Shown here one piece after another: positions 1 to 10,363 of a DNA stretch of 64,000 bases. The stretch spans positions 3,714,929 through 3,778,928 of the forward strand of contig CM030853.1 in the NCBI GenBank assembly GCA_018105865.1, written 5' to 3'. A program made the translations under genes and the position numbers. The stretch is from Metaphire vulgaris. Lineage: Eukaryota; Annelida; Clitellata; Crassiclitellata; Megascolecidae. Numbering within the stretch: the first letter of the stretch is position 1; the number at the start of each line of letters is the position of its first letter. Under the pieces are notes generated by a model. That model was not told the origin of the DNA, did no database searches, and worked only from the letters and a program-made list of their open reading frames with translations.

Positions 1-79
1 AGATTTTGGCAATTCGACTTTTAGGCATGCTCGCTAGAACCTTTTCAATTCCTTAACCGAATGTCAGCTTAGTTGCAAC

Positions 80-156
<77 letters not shown>

Positions 157-179
157 GATCTGTATCTACTATGACAGAG
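1..179. repeat. (TAT)n microsatellite, 79-157, and flank
   Basis: About 26 copies of a TTA triplet. No gene is visible. The target-site copy of the following MITE (TGACAGAG) ends at 179. Confidence 0.9.
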
Positions 180-402
180 CAGACGTAGACATGGGTTGGG
201 TTCTCATGGGTTGGGTCGGGACGTCGGGTTGGGTTGGGTAAAACATTTCCATGTTTATGGTGGGTTGGGTTAGGTTGCGTAAGAAAAGTCTATATTTAAG
301 AGATTGTAATGCATTAGGCCTACGGTGGGTTGGGTTGAGTCTGAAATCTGAATCATGACGGGTTGGGTTGAGTTTTAAAAAGCGGACCCAAGTCCATGTC
401 TG
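180..402. mobile_element. hAT-like MITE, family E (GGGTTGGG-rich), copy 1
   Basis: The ends are CAGACGTAGACATGGGT and the complement of ACCCAAGTCCATGTCTG. The flanking 8-mers TGACAGAG and CGACAGAG match at 7 of 8. The interior is rich in GGGTTGGGT. No coding capacity. Confidence 0.75.
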
Positions 403-827
403 CGACAGAGAGAGAACCAAGACTGAATGAATGCTCGTTTTCTTTGTTTTTGACAAACACGTCCGCGATTTCGCGAACAAAAGCAACTTTTGTCCGCTGT
501 TTCTCTGACTCGTGCAACAGGCAACCGCACCGCACATCAAGACCACCGTTGCTAAGTCGCATGCCAACCCCCCAACCCCCCGCCCCCAGAAACTCCTCGT
601 CTCAGGCCTAATGGTAATCGCTTCGCTGCTGGCTTTCGGTTCCTTTAATGTCTCTCTCTTCCCCCCTCCTCCTCCTCCTCCCCCCCATTATGTTGCGCCT
701 CTATATTTGTCGTCTCGCTTACGAATTTAGGACCGGGGAGGATTTGACAGAAAGTGCGGAGCAGCAGGGGAGGGTCCGAGGGAAGGAGACTCTTCGCTGG
801 ATCGATGCACCAAGTACAAATGACAGC

Positions 828-858
<31 letters not shown>

Positions 859-1751
859 GTGGAGTGGGAGTGGGGGTGGAGGTGAGGGTGGGGAGGGGCG
901 GAGCGAGGGGAGAACGTTCTATTTTGGACACAGCATCATCATAGTTCCATATGAACACGGGCAGTCTAGAGCTTCGATCGGGTTCTGGCATGTGTCCCCC
1001 CGTCCGCGCGACGGAAACAATGGTTGTCGTGCAGCCGGGGACTGGGGGGGGGGCGAGCCAATTGATCGACGTCATTGTGACTACAGTCGTCGTCATTGTT
1101 GCGCTATGTCATCGTCGTCGTCGTCGTCGTCGTCGTCATCGTCATCGATCGATAGACAATTATCAAAATGGAAAGACAAAACAATGGATCCATCGTTCCG
1201 GTCATAATACCTGGAAAATATTACTGGTGGAGCGGGGGGGGTGGGGAGAGGGCGAGGAGGGCAGTTGGTTGAAGCGCGGGCGGCGGCGGTGGTGGTGGTG
1301 ATGATGATGGTGGTGCTGCTGCTATCGGACTCCGTGATATTAAACGGGGCTTCAAAAAGTGTGAACACAAGGAGGCGCTGTACAGTACAGTATAGTTTCA
1401 CGGAACCACTCTCACGGGACGGGGAGAAGACAACGCGTGGGACTCGTCTGTCCGGGGTTTTGTCCGGTGGTGTTGTCCGGAGGGAGCCCCGATGGACTGA
1501 CTCCTCGACGGCGAGCCTCTCCCTGCGCCGCCTGCCCCCGCCCCCCGCCCCGGAGGGCAGAAAAATTGAATAGGCATAAAGATCAATCGCGATTTCAGCG
1601 GACGCTATGCTGTCTCTGCGCCGCCTAACGTTGTTCAGGACGCCGCCGCTGATGGCTTTGCCTTCTGGCTAGAGCGACGATTTTTGCCCGTATCAAGCTG
1701 CGTTACTAGGTGTTTTTTCTCTCTAAAATTTAGAACCGTTAGTCCTAAATG
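403..1751. other. G-rich, CpG-containing region without a recognised gene
   Basis: It holds a polypyrimidine run at 655-690, (GT)n at about 832-859, (TCG)n at about 1108-1137, and G-rich stretches at 850-1320. Reading frames here are short and repeat-driven. The CpG content could mark a promoter, but no exon is convincing. Confidence 0.5.
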
Positions 1752-1907
1752 CAGTGGCGGCTCCACCGGGGCCAGGGGCCCGTGCCCCCTATTGAGAGAC
1801 TGCCCCCCCAGTGGCCCCAGTTGGGGTGTTTTGCTATATCATTAAACAACAAATGGTTGGCCCCCATGATTAGAAGTTGCCCCCAACGGCCCCCCACTTG
1901 CTAAATG
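1752..1907. mobile_element. hAT-like MITE, family A, right-truncated
   Basis: It begins CAGTGGCGGCTCCACC like the complete copies at 5817 and 45846 and shares their interior (AACAAATGGTTGGCCCC). The right inverted repeat is missing. Confidence 0.75.
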
Positions 1908-2107
1908 TTGTTATTAGACGACTTTGAGGAATGAATGCGTCGTTTTTTCTCATTTTTGATTGTCTAGTTTAGAACTCGTTTTTTTCCGCATAGGTCTTTA
2001 CCGCGACCACTTTACCAGTCTTCCTGGAATCTCAGGTTGATGCCAATAAGTTAAGGGAGTTATATGGGCTGGCGATCGCTACCATTGGGGGTAGTCTCGG
2101 GTGGCCC

Positions 2108-2269
2108 CAGTGACTATTCTAGCCACCTAGACATTGGGGGGGGGGGGTAAAAAGTGTTGGAGGGAACAGACATTGGAGAGGTCATACTACTTGCCAAAAT
2201 GTCAATTGGGGGGGGGGATTTCAAACTTGGGGGGAAGAATTCCTCCCAGAAGGCCTAGAATAAACATTG
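2108..2269. mobile_element. hAT-like MITE, family B
   Basis: The left end is CAGTGACTATTCTAG and the right end CTAGAATAAACATTG. Both flanks carry the perfect 8-bp duplication GGTGGCCC (2100-2107 and 2270-2277). The interior is G-tract rich. Confidence 0.85.
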
Positions 2270-2410
2270 GGTGGCCCGAACCTCCCCCTCCCATTGGGGC
2301 TAGGACCGGTCGTGGGTCTGTGGTGCTTTTTGATGTCGACAAATGTTCTGTAATGCATGCAGGAAAATCTAATTGTGGTAATGAGTACGCTTTGGGGACA
2401 GGGTTCTAAC

Positions 2411-2613
2411 CAGAGATGTCCATGGGTTGGGTTCGCCCATGGGTTGGTTGGGCTGGGTCAGAAAATAGGTCGTGGTTTAAGAAATTGTAATGTATTACGG
2501 TGGGTTAGGTTGGGTTGAGTTGGGTCAAGTAACCCTATTGCCGGCATGGGTTGGGTTGGAGATTTGATGGGTTGGGCTGGGTTCTTAAAAAAAGTGACCC
2601 ATGGACATCTCTG
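2411..2613. mobile_element. hAT-like MITE, family E, copy 2
   Basis: The ends are CAGAGATGTCCATGGGT and the complement of ACCCATGGACATCTCTG. Flanks GTTCTAAC and GTTCTAAT match at 7 of 8. The interior has TTGGG repeats as in copy 1. Confidence 0.8.
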
Positions 2614-2846
2614 GTTCTAATCACCACAAAGAAAGAAAGAGACTAGCGGTAATCATCCATAAAAGTATGAATTCATCTTGATAGTGTGTGGAGGCAGCAA
2701 AACAGGGACAATTGAATGTTGGGAATGATGAAAAGAACAATAATGAGTCGAGACAAATACATAATCGTAAAACTACAGTATATAAGTATAAAAAGTATAA
2801 AACTACAGTATAAACCATGCGTACAGCGCTATATAAATTGTCCTGG

Positions 2847-3093
<247 letters not shown>

Positions 3094-3330
3094 GGCCTCA
3101 TCTAGAATACTGTGTTAAGGCATGGAATGCGTCCTTGATAAAATATATAGAGCTTTTAGAAAAGGTGCAAAGACGAGCAGCAAAGACGGTCAATAGGTGC
3201 CAACCGTGCCATAATTATTGATGCTATGAAAAAAGACTGTAATATTGTGGATTGATACCATTAGAAAGGAGAGGAGAGAGCATAGGTGGATTTTATTAAA
3301 GGCTAGAAACAATAAACGGATCCAAAGTTA
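3094..3330 (+). pseudogene. LINE reverse-transcriptase C-terminal fragment
   Basis: It encodes RPHLEYCVKAWNASLIKY and ELLEKVQRRAAKTV, the typical segment after the RT core of jockey/CR1-like elements. After a frame break there is LIPLERRGE, also typical. Its 5' edge is the (ATA)n tract. It is a non-functional remnant. Confidence 0.85.
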
Positions 3331-3777
3331 TCTGGAAAAACAAGGTTATTGAACGTAGAAAGTTACTATAGTGGTTTTCACACGGACTTACTTAGGCCTA
3401 CTTAGCTTCTCCTAATTTTGATCATAGCCAAAAAAAGTTCAAACTCATCTTTTCTCTTGTACTTTTTTCCTTTGCAGATATGCTGACAGGCAAACAAAGA
3501 AAATGGGTCGTCACCTTACATCTTTACATACTATAGCGCCTACAAATTATTTTGGGTCGGCAACCAAGTGGGGGTTTGAATCCCCAACCACCCCGTTGGC
3601 TACGCCACTACCTTAATTAACCTTAACGTTATCATTATTAACTAATTACTCCTAGTCCTAGGTTATTGTAATTTGGGAGGGGTCAAAGAGTATGGGGAGA
3701 ATTATTACTGCAATTTTGGGGATCTAAGAGTTTGGGGATGATAATTTCCATTTATTTGATTTTTATGATCGCAGAAA
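3331..3777. other. Repeat fragments, no gene
   Basis: It contains an AGTGGTTTTCACAC fragment at about 3371 and, at about 3575-3611, a right-end fragment of the CAGTGGCGTAGCC family (reading GGCTACGCCACT). Nothing coding. Confidence 0.5.
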
Positions 3778-3912
3778 ATGGCGTTCCTTTCGACAGCCCG
3801 AATGCTTGAAAAAACGTCGGCGGCGATGTACACATCTCTTAGTTCTGACTTGAACTCGGTCGAGAAGTTGAACGCAGAGATGTACATCGTCGACTTCGTA
3901 TCGGTCACGTGA
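3778..3912 (+). CDS. Possible small exon or 44-residue ORF
   Basis: It starts at an ATG 4 nt after a plausible acceptor (tttttatgatcgcag) and runs to TGA at 3910-3912. It encodes MAFLSTARMLEKTSAAMYTS followed by an amphipathic-looking DLNSVEKLNAEMYIVDFVSV. GC content and codon use are higher than in the flanks. It could be a terminal exon of a plus-strand gene. No family is recognised. Confidence 0.25.
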   Translation: MAFLSTARMLEKTSAAMYTSLSSDLNSVEKLNAEMYIVDFVSVT

Positions 3913-4896
3913 ACACCGGAAGTCGAGTCGACGATCGATGACGTCAGAGAAACACGCCGGAGTCAATAATTATATACCGTTGGGAGTTGATTTAATGAGA
4001 TGAGCTTTTTAAAAAGTCGTTTCAAGAAGAGGAACATAGAAACAGCAGTTGGTAACTGTTAAGCCATGCGTATGCTTATTATTAATTAATTATAATGCAT
4101 TATTATTCTAAAGGTGCCTTGAAACAAAGCCTGGCGTTCAAGTGTCCAGCTTAGAAGTCCCATTTGGTATTTGAAAATGCGCTTTTAAGAGTATAAGTAA
4201 GATATTCAAAGACTTCAGATGGTCGTGCCAAGGGCGTAAAACACGGGGGGCGGGGCTGGGAACGGTCCCCCAATAATTAGTAAGAGGAGGACAGAGTATC
4301 AATTACCCCCCCCAATGTTTTGTGCCTTATGGTAAAATCACTCATAACGGATGACCTTTTTTTCTTTTGCTCATCAGGATATTTGGCCAGGGGAAAATGA
4401 AAAATATAAGGCGGACGTCTTTTTATGCTCATCAAGACTTTTTAGGAGACGAAAAGGGGGTCTGACCTGACTTTATCGACGATTCTACCCGCCACCTCCC
4501 CCCAATGTTGACGCCAGGTTTACGCCACTGGATCGTGCTATTGAAAACGTTCTAATATGTGCATATACAGGTAGTACAGTAGTTATGTACATAAGTAGTT
4601 TGAGCAATATAAGTGGAAGTCAGTGAGACGCACAGAACGACAGTCCCACGACAGAGACACAAGTTCCTCTCTAAAAGTATAGAAGGCTTTAAGTATCAAG
4701 CACGTCTTTAAAGTCTTTTCTACTTTTAGTTAGGTTCTGAATTCAGTCGATCTTTACAATAACCTTGACTTTGCGTCTTGTCATGGTTTTTTTAAATAAC
4801 GAGATTTGTATTGTATTTTATTCACGTGGATCTTAATCTTAATAAGTTAATAATGATAATGTTAAGGTTAAGGCAAGTATTTCATAATAATAATAT
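3913..4896. other. Non-coding stretch
   Basis: It is AT-rich with G/C-run patches at 4235-4320 and 4480-4530. The latter ends GGTTTACGCCACTGG and is probably a decayed hAT-like MITE. Otherwise I see nothing. Confidence 0.45.
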
Positions 4897-5026
<130 letters not shown>

Positions 5027-5119
5027 TGATTTCCCGAAATGCTGTGACCTATCCAAGTGAACATTAACGGTAGCCAAAGGGGGGCGGCGAGGGGTCGGCC
5101 CCCTATTCCGAGTGGAACC

Positions 5120-5265
5120 CAGTGTTTAATCTAGACTCCGGACTCCGGGGTGAAACTGACAAGGCCGGGGGGAAATAAGCTATGGTGCTGCTGTTAGTTG
5201 ATGTAGTATGCCAAAATTTCCGGGAGGAGGGAATTCCCCCCGGAAACAGCCTAGAATAAACCCTG
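5120..5265. mobile_element. hAT-like MITE, family B
   Basis: The left end is CAGTGTTTAATCTAG and the right end CTAGAATAAACCCTG. Flanks GTGGAACC and GTGGGACC match at 7 of 8. It shares the motif GTTAGTTGATGTAGTATGCC with the copy at 6326. Confidence 0.85.
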
Positions 5266-5816
5266 GTGGGACCGGTCGTGAGACTTGGGCAAAACCGTTG
5301 AGAAAAATATTTGGGGATGGGGGGTAGTATGACCGAAGGGAATGTGTGAAAATTCAAAGTGTTTGAAATGACAACTTTTTTTGCTCGTCAAGACTTTTTC
5401 ATCCGAAAATGTCGATATGCCCCCCCTCCCTTATTCCATTCCTGAATCCTGGCCACGCCACTGCTAATGAACGCCTGATCAATTAGCCTAATTAATTGTT
5501 TAATCCGTCTTTCATATTTTACGTTATAGAACGTTATATATATATATTCAATAAGTACGCGACAGTTCCTATTTCTGCAGGATCACACGTCCAGCGGCCT
5601 ATCGGTTCAAAGCCTTCTGGTGCACTGCGGACAGGAATCAAAGTCCGTATCCCTTGCAATCAGAGGCTACAAGGCCTTCGGCGTGGATCCATTTTTTCGT
5701 CGAACTTTATAGCATCGTCTGTCGTGAAGGTATTATCTTCATCATATATAGGACTAATGGAGTTATCGCCACAGTGCCGCAACAAGGCGCAGTTCATAAA
5801 GTACATTGCACGCCAA

Positions 5817-6009
5817 CAGTGGCGGCTCCAGTTGGGGGCCTGGATGGGGGCCCGTGCCCCCCTATTGAATGCCTGCCCTCCCCAGTGGTCCCCCTGTTGG
5901 GACCCTCTACGTACTACTACATACCTATCAACAAATGGTTGGACCCCATGCCCAGACGTTGCCACCTCAACGCCCCGCCCCCACTTGCCAAATCCTGGAG
6001 CCGCCACTG
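5817..6009. mobile_element. hAT-like MITE, family A
   Basis: The ends are CAGTGGCGGCTCC and GGAGCCGCCACTG. Flanks CACGCCAA and CACGCCAG match at 7 of 8. Confidence 0.88.
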
Positions 6010-6325
6010 CACGCCAGTAGGGGACTGTAGGCCTATACTTGGGCCCGTTCGATAGTGTACGGAGGAATAAATTGTCCTAATTTTGCAGCACGGGAAGTGG
6101 GATTTTGGTTAATTATTGTGAAGAAAATGGTTTAAACGGTTGGGTATTAAATGCGTACTTATACTGTAGATGACGATGACAGTTTTTTGGAAAAATTGTC
6201 ACTATAGCCGAAGCAAGTTAAAAGTCCTAGTATAGGCCTATGTGGGAACGTAAATGATTCATTTGAAATTCTTGGACAATAAAATCAAAGAACTTCTATT
6301 GCGCTGCTATCATAATGCCTAGGGT

Positions 6326-6521
6326 CAGTGTTTAATCTAGACTCCTGGACTCCGGGGGGGGAGGGAACTGACAAAGCCGGGGGAGAAACTGACAAAACCG
6401 GGGGGAATTCTGCTAGGGGGCTGCTGTTAGTTGATGTAGTATGCCAAAATTTCCGGGGAATTTGAAATTTCCAGGGGAGAAAGGGCAATTTCCCCCCGGA
6501 AACGGCCTAGACTAAACCCTG
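6326..6521. mobile_element. hAT-like MITE, family B, perfect target duplication
   Basis: The left end is CAGTGTTTAATCTAG and the right end CTAGACTAAACCCTG. The 8-bp duplication CCTAGGGT is perfect (6318-6325 and 6522-6529). Confidence 0.92.
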
Positions 6522-6529
6522 CCTAGGGT

Positions 6530-7247
6530 GTCAGGCTGTCAGATGATCACTATGTTTTCTCCTTCCCTATCGAAGCCTTTGAAAAGTAGGAGGGGTTGGG
6601 CTAGAACCCAGCGGCTTAATAGAAGTTTACGCTTCTAGACTATTTGTAAAAATCTGCCATAAAAATAATCTGGAACACCAATTGATTCGACTCATACGAT
6701 TCACAGTTCTTGGCCAACGCACACACACGCCCGCGCAGACACACACACACACACATCCGCCAAATTGTCCAATTCAAAAACTCGAGACGGCTGGAGACGC
6801 ATTATATTGCTGCTCAACATGCAATCCTGGCGCAGGAGACCGTACAAATACAGGGGCGCTACATAAATTGCGCTTTGTTCAGCCGCTGCAAAGTTACCGT
6901 CGTCGCATTAAATTTTCAGGCGATCGACGGAACAAAGCAGGCAGGAGGAGGAGGAAGAGGAGGAGACGGAGGAGAAGAGGGGAGGGGGATGAGGAAGTTG
7001 AGGAGGAGGAGGAGGAGGTAGACCGAGGTTCATCACGCTACGAGTCGGCTTTCTTTCAGAAAATCTACTTCTGGACGCTGTTTGGGGCGGTGACGAATCA
7101 GTAAAAAGCGTGTGGGAAACGGTGGGGGAACCGGGGGGAAAGGTTGGGGTGGCGGGGGCATCAAGACAAGTCTTTACCTGTTTGACGCAACGAAAAAACA
7201 CGAATCGATCAACCGTAGCGTCGTCGTCGTCTGCTTTGCATTGTCTG
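6530..7247. other. Non-coding stretch with purine-rich runs
   Basis: It includes (CA)n near 6719-6753 and GGA-rich runs at 6938-7020. ORFs are Glu/Arg repeat artefacts. No gene is seen. Confidence 0.5.
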
Positions 7248-7327
7248 CTGAGGAGGAGGAGGAGGAGGAGGAGGAGGAGGAGGAGGAGGAGGAGGAGGAG
7301 GAGGAGGAGGAGGAGGAGGAGGAGGAA
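7248..7327. repeat. (GGA)n microsatellite
   Basis: About 26 GGA units, followed by a short (TC)n at 7338-7359. A purine strand of this kind can form triplex or G-rich structures. Confidence 0.93.
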
Positions 7328-7619
7328 TTACCTGGACCTCTCTCTCTCTCTCTCTCTCCACTCCGTCTCGCTCCATCGATTTCGGCGTCATGACGCTCGA
7401 TCGACCTCTTGAAAAAGAACGAACGACTCGTTCGTCCAAAGCGACGTTCTGACCCCCACCCCTCCACCTCCGCCCTCCCCACACACACACACACACACGT
7501 CAAAGGACCGTTTTTTCCTGCCGTTCCGTGGGAACTATACAGTACAGCACCGCCCGGACGTGGAAACCATCGTCTTTGTTGCGAGGAACTATAAATTAGA
7601 CGGGCATTATGTCCACTTC

Positions 7620-7762
7620 AGGCAGGGATATTTTTACACCCCTAACGCCTCCGCCTCAACACCCCCACCCCCAATCTGAGACAGACACGGGTTTAATCTG
7701 AGGCCGTTTCCAGGGAATGGCCCTTTTTTCCCCGGAAATTTCAAATTCCCCGGAAATTTTGG
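7620..7762. mobile_element. Fragments of hAT-like MITE families D and B
   Basis: CAGGGATATTTTTACACCCC at 7624 is the left end of family D. From about 7690, GGGTTTAATCTGAGGCCG to the CCCCGGAAATTTTGG stretch is a family B half. It is joined to the following tetranucleotide repeat. Confidence 0.7.

Positions 7763-7763
<1 letters not shown>

Positions 7764-7830
<67 letters not shown>
7764..7830. repeat. (ATCT)n microsatellite
   Basis: About 16 units of ATCT, beginning within the family B fragment. Confidence 0.95.
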
Positions 7831-8144
7831 AGACAGATCCTGTAAATTAATTATCATCAACAATTATTATCATTCACCTGTACATCCATTCAGACTTCAC
7901 CATTGATTATTATCTCTTAGACGAGATATTGTTTTACCATGAGTAATGGTTCTTACGAACATGCAGACGACGTATGAAAAGCAAACTACTGAAATAATTT
8001 ACTATCCAATGGATAAAATATGACACTGGGCTATTTACAAATACCCAGTGTATGCTATCATAAATAGATGACAATTATATTAAATGAAGTTCACGATTTG
8101 CATATCTGGCAAAACCTTGGATCAAAAAGTGAGGAGGGGCCAAT
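7831..8144. other. AT-rich non-coding stretch
   Basis: No gene, RNA or repeat structure is recognised. Confidence 0.4.
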
Positions 8145-8291
8145 CAGGGCATAGCCAGGAATTTGATTGGGGCGGGGGAAGGATAAATATTTAAAAACTT
8201 TGAAAATCTTAAAAACACATTACAAATTTTAAGGTAGCCTGATTTTTGGGGGTGTATATATACCGATATACCCCCCGTCGCTATGTCCCTG
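8145..8291. mobile_element. hAT-like MITE, family C
   Basis: The ends are CAGGGCATAGCCAGGAATTT and CCGTCGCTATGTCCCTG. Flanks GGGCCAAT and GGACCCAT match at 6 of 8. The interior matches the copy at 47502. Confidence 0.75.
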
Positions 8292-8525
8292 GGACCCATC
8301 CATACACCTTCCCCTTCCATATGGTAGCCTCCCAAAAAGGTGGGGGTGGGGAGCTTGAGCCTAGAGGCCTAATATTTCACGCCTAAGATTCACATCGTCC
8401 ATTGCCAAAGACAGAATCCAATAGAAAAAAACAAGTACCGGTAACTCGAGTATGAATGACACAGACGATGCTACTTGCTGCTGCTATCGAAAAACATCAA
8501 TAACACTTGATATACTTACTGAAAA

Positions 8526-8800
8526 AAACACATAACTGGCTATGTTATACAAGTAAACGTAACTGGCTATGTTATACAAGTAAACGTAACTGGCTACGTT
8601 ATACAAGTAAACGTAACTGGCTATGTTACACAAGTAAACGTAACTGGCTATGTTATACAAGTAAACGTAACTGGCTACGTTATACAAGTAAACGTAACTG
8701 GCTATGTTCTACAAGTAAACGTAACTGGCTATGTTATACAAGTAAACGTAAATGGCCATGTTATACAAGTAAACGTAACTGGCTATGTTATACAAGTGAC
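8526..8800. repeat. 27-bp minisatellite, about 10 copies
   Basis: The unit is built on AACTGGCTATGTTATACAAG followed by TAAACGT. Units differ by single substitutions (TATG/TACG, TTATAC/TTCTAC). Because 27 is a multiple of 3, both strands stay open as repeat ORFs. Confidence 0.95.
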
Positions 8801-9044
8801 AATAACAATGATAGTTACAGAAAACACGAATGATATTCAAGGCAGTCATCGTAACGCGTCAAAAACTTTCAAAAGAGCAAAGCACTGATCCCAATTGTAT
8901 GCTAAATCAGTTGCATATTTCATACGGCAAGGCAGAGATGGTAATGGGTCAATCAAAGTCACCCAAGTGACCAAATGAACCACGACCCGTACACAGAATG
9001 ACTGCACTGGCAGCTTTAAAAATCCGCTCATTGGTCAAGACCCA

Positions 9045-9400
9045 TCAACCCATCGAGTACTGACGACCCACGACCCATAGAGTATTTGTGACCCATTTGA
9101 CCAATGGAGAATTTGTGACCAATTTGACCCATGGAGTATTTGTGACCCATTTGACCCATGGAGTATTTGTGACCCAGTTGACCCATAGAGTAATTGTGAG
9201 GCCATTTGACCCATAAAGTATTTGTGACCCATTTGACCCATGGAGTATTTGTGACCAATTTGACCCATAGAATATTTGTGGTCCATTTGACCCATAGAGT
9301 ATTTGTGACCCATTTGACCCATGGAGTATTTGTGACCCATTTGACCCACAGAATATTTGTGGCCCATGTAACCCCTACAGTACTGATGACCGATGACCCA
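9045..9400. repeat. 27-bp minisatellite, about 11-12 copies, downstream of the paxillin stop
   Basis: The unit is built on GACCCATTTGACCCATGGAG plus TATTTGT. It ends about 30 bp from the stop codon of the last paxillin exon, so it is probably transcribed in the 3' UTR. Confidence 0.95.
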
Positions 9401-9431
9401 ATACCACCCCTGCAATAAGAACTCGTCAAAG

Positions 9432-9698
9432 TCATCCAAACAGTTTTTCGAAACAATGGTGACAGTACGGCTTGCCGCTCTGTTCCTTGAACGTGCCCTT
9501 GTTCAACGGCTGAAGACAGAAGACGCACACAAAGTGTTCGGGATGAAACTTGCGGTTCATCGCCGTGACGCAACGGCCGAGGATCGGCTGCTGGCAGGCG
9601 GCACAGAGCGAGCCGCGCCGTGCGTGGAAGTGCTGCTCGCAGTACGGCAAGCCGTTGTGGTCGAAGAAACTTCCAGTTTCAAATGGGGCGTAACATTC
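9432..9698 (-). CDS. PXN: Paxillin last exon: LIM3 end and LIM4, with stop
   Basis: The acceptor is cctattgcag. It encodes [20 protein letters not shown], the LIM3/4 linker ([10 protein letters not shown]), LIM4 ([24 protein letters not shown]) and FEKLFG followed by TGA at 9434-9432. Paxillins end a residue or two after this position, so the C terminus is complete. Two 27-bp minisatellites lie within 1 kb downstream, in the likely 3' UTR or flank. Confidence 0.96.
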   Translation of the reverse strand, partial: ECYAPFETGSFFDHNGLPYCEQHFHARRGSLCAACQQPILGRCVTAMNRKFHPEHFVCVFCLQPLNKGTFKEQSGKPYCHHCFEKLFG

Positions 9699-10293
9699 CT
9701 GCAATAGGACAGTAAGGACACCATTACAAAAACCATAAAAGATCAAGATTCCAGCAAACGCAAATGAAAATTAATGTGGAAATTTGTTGCTATACGACAC
9801 CTCTATGCGTCACATAATCGCTTAAAACAAAGACTGCCGATTAAACCAGTAAAATTCTGCCCAAACACAACAAAAGATTTGTGACGTGGATCATCTGAAA
9901 GAAGTGCTAACATTGTGTTGGGATCAGATCGGACAGGATATGATAAGACAAAGCGATAGACCAGTGGTTGGGCAGAATTTTACTGGTTATTCGGGCTAAA
10001 GGGGGAAACGTTGAACATCGTTTGGACTAAGACTACCTTCCGTAGTCTGTAGCAAACTTTGTTTTAAGCGATCACGCTACACATCGTATGCTAATGTTGT
10101 CATGACATCAATTTCAGGTCTACCTGTTTGTTACCGTTTTTCTTCGTCATAAGTTATCGCAATGTTAATTACGTTAGATAATTTGAATTATCGAGTAAAT
10201 CTTCTCAACTTTCGTACGGTATTTTTATTTCCTTCGCACCTTAAATATTAAGAAAGTTACATCGCTTCAAAATCGACTGGGATCTATTGGCAC

Positions 10294-10363
<70 letters not shown>

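Noticed and set aside
180..2613. Interstitial telomere repeats (GGGTTGGG)
   Set aside because: The repeats are irregular and bounded by hAT-like inverted repeats with target duplications.
5103..6488. Two minus-strand ORFs sharing RKFWHTTSTNSS
   Set aside because: The shared peptide comes from two copies of the family B MITE, not from paralogous genes.
8507..8833. Repeat protein with YTSKRNWLC units
   Set aside because: It is the 27-bp minisatellite read in frame; the opposite strand is equally open and there is no unique domain.
8526..9400. Possible CRISPR-like arrays
   Set aside because: The units are head-to-tail without unique spacers, in a eukaryotic genome; they are minisatellites.
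9028..9573. Minus-strand repeat ORF with GHKYSMGQM units joined to paxillin sequence
   Set aside because: It lies after the paxillin stop, is driven by the 27-bp minisatellite, and overlaps the LIM4 exon in another frame.
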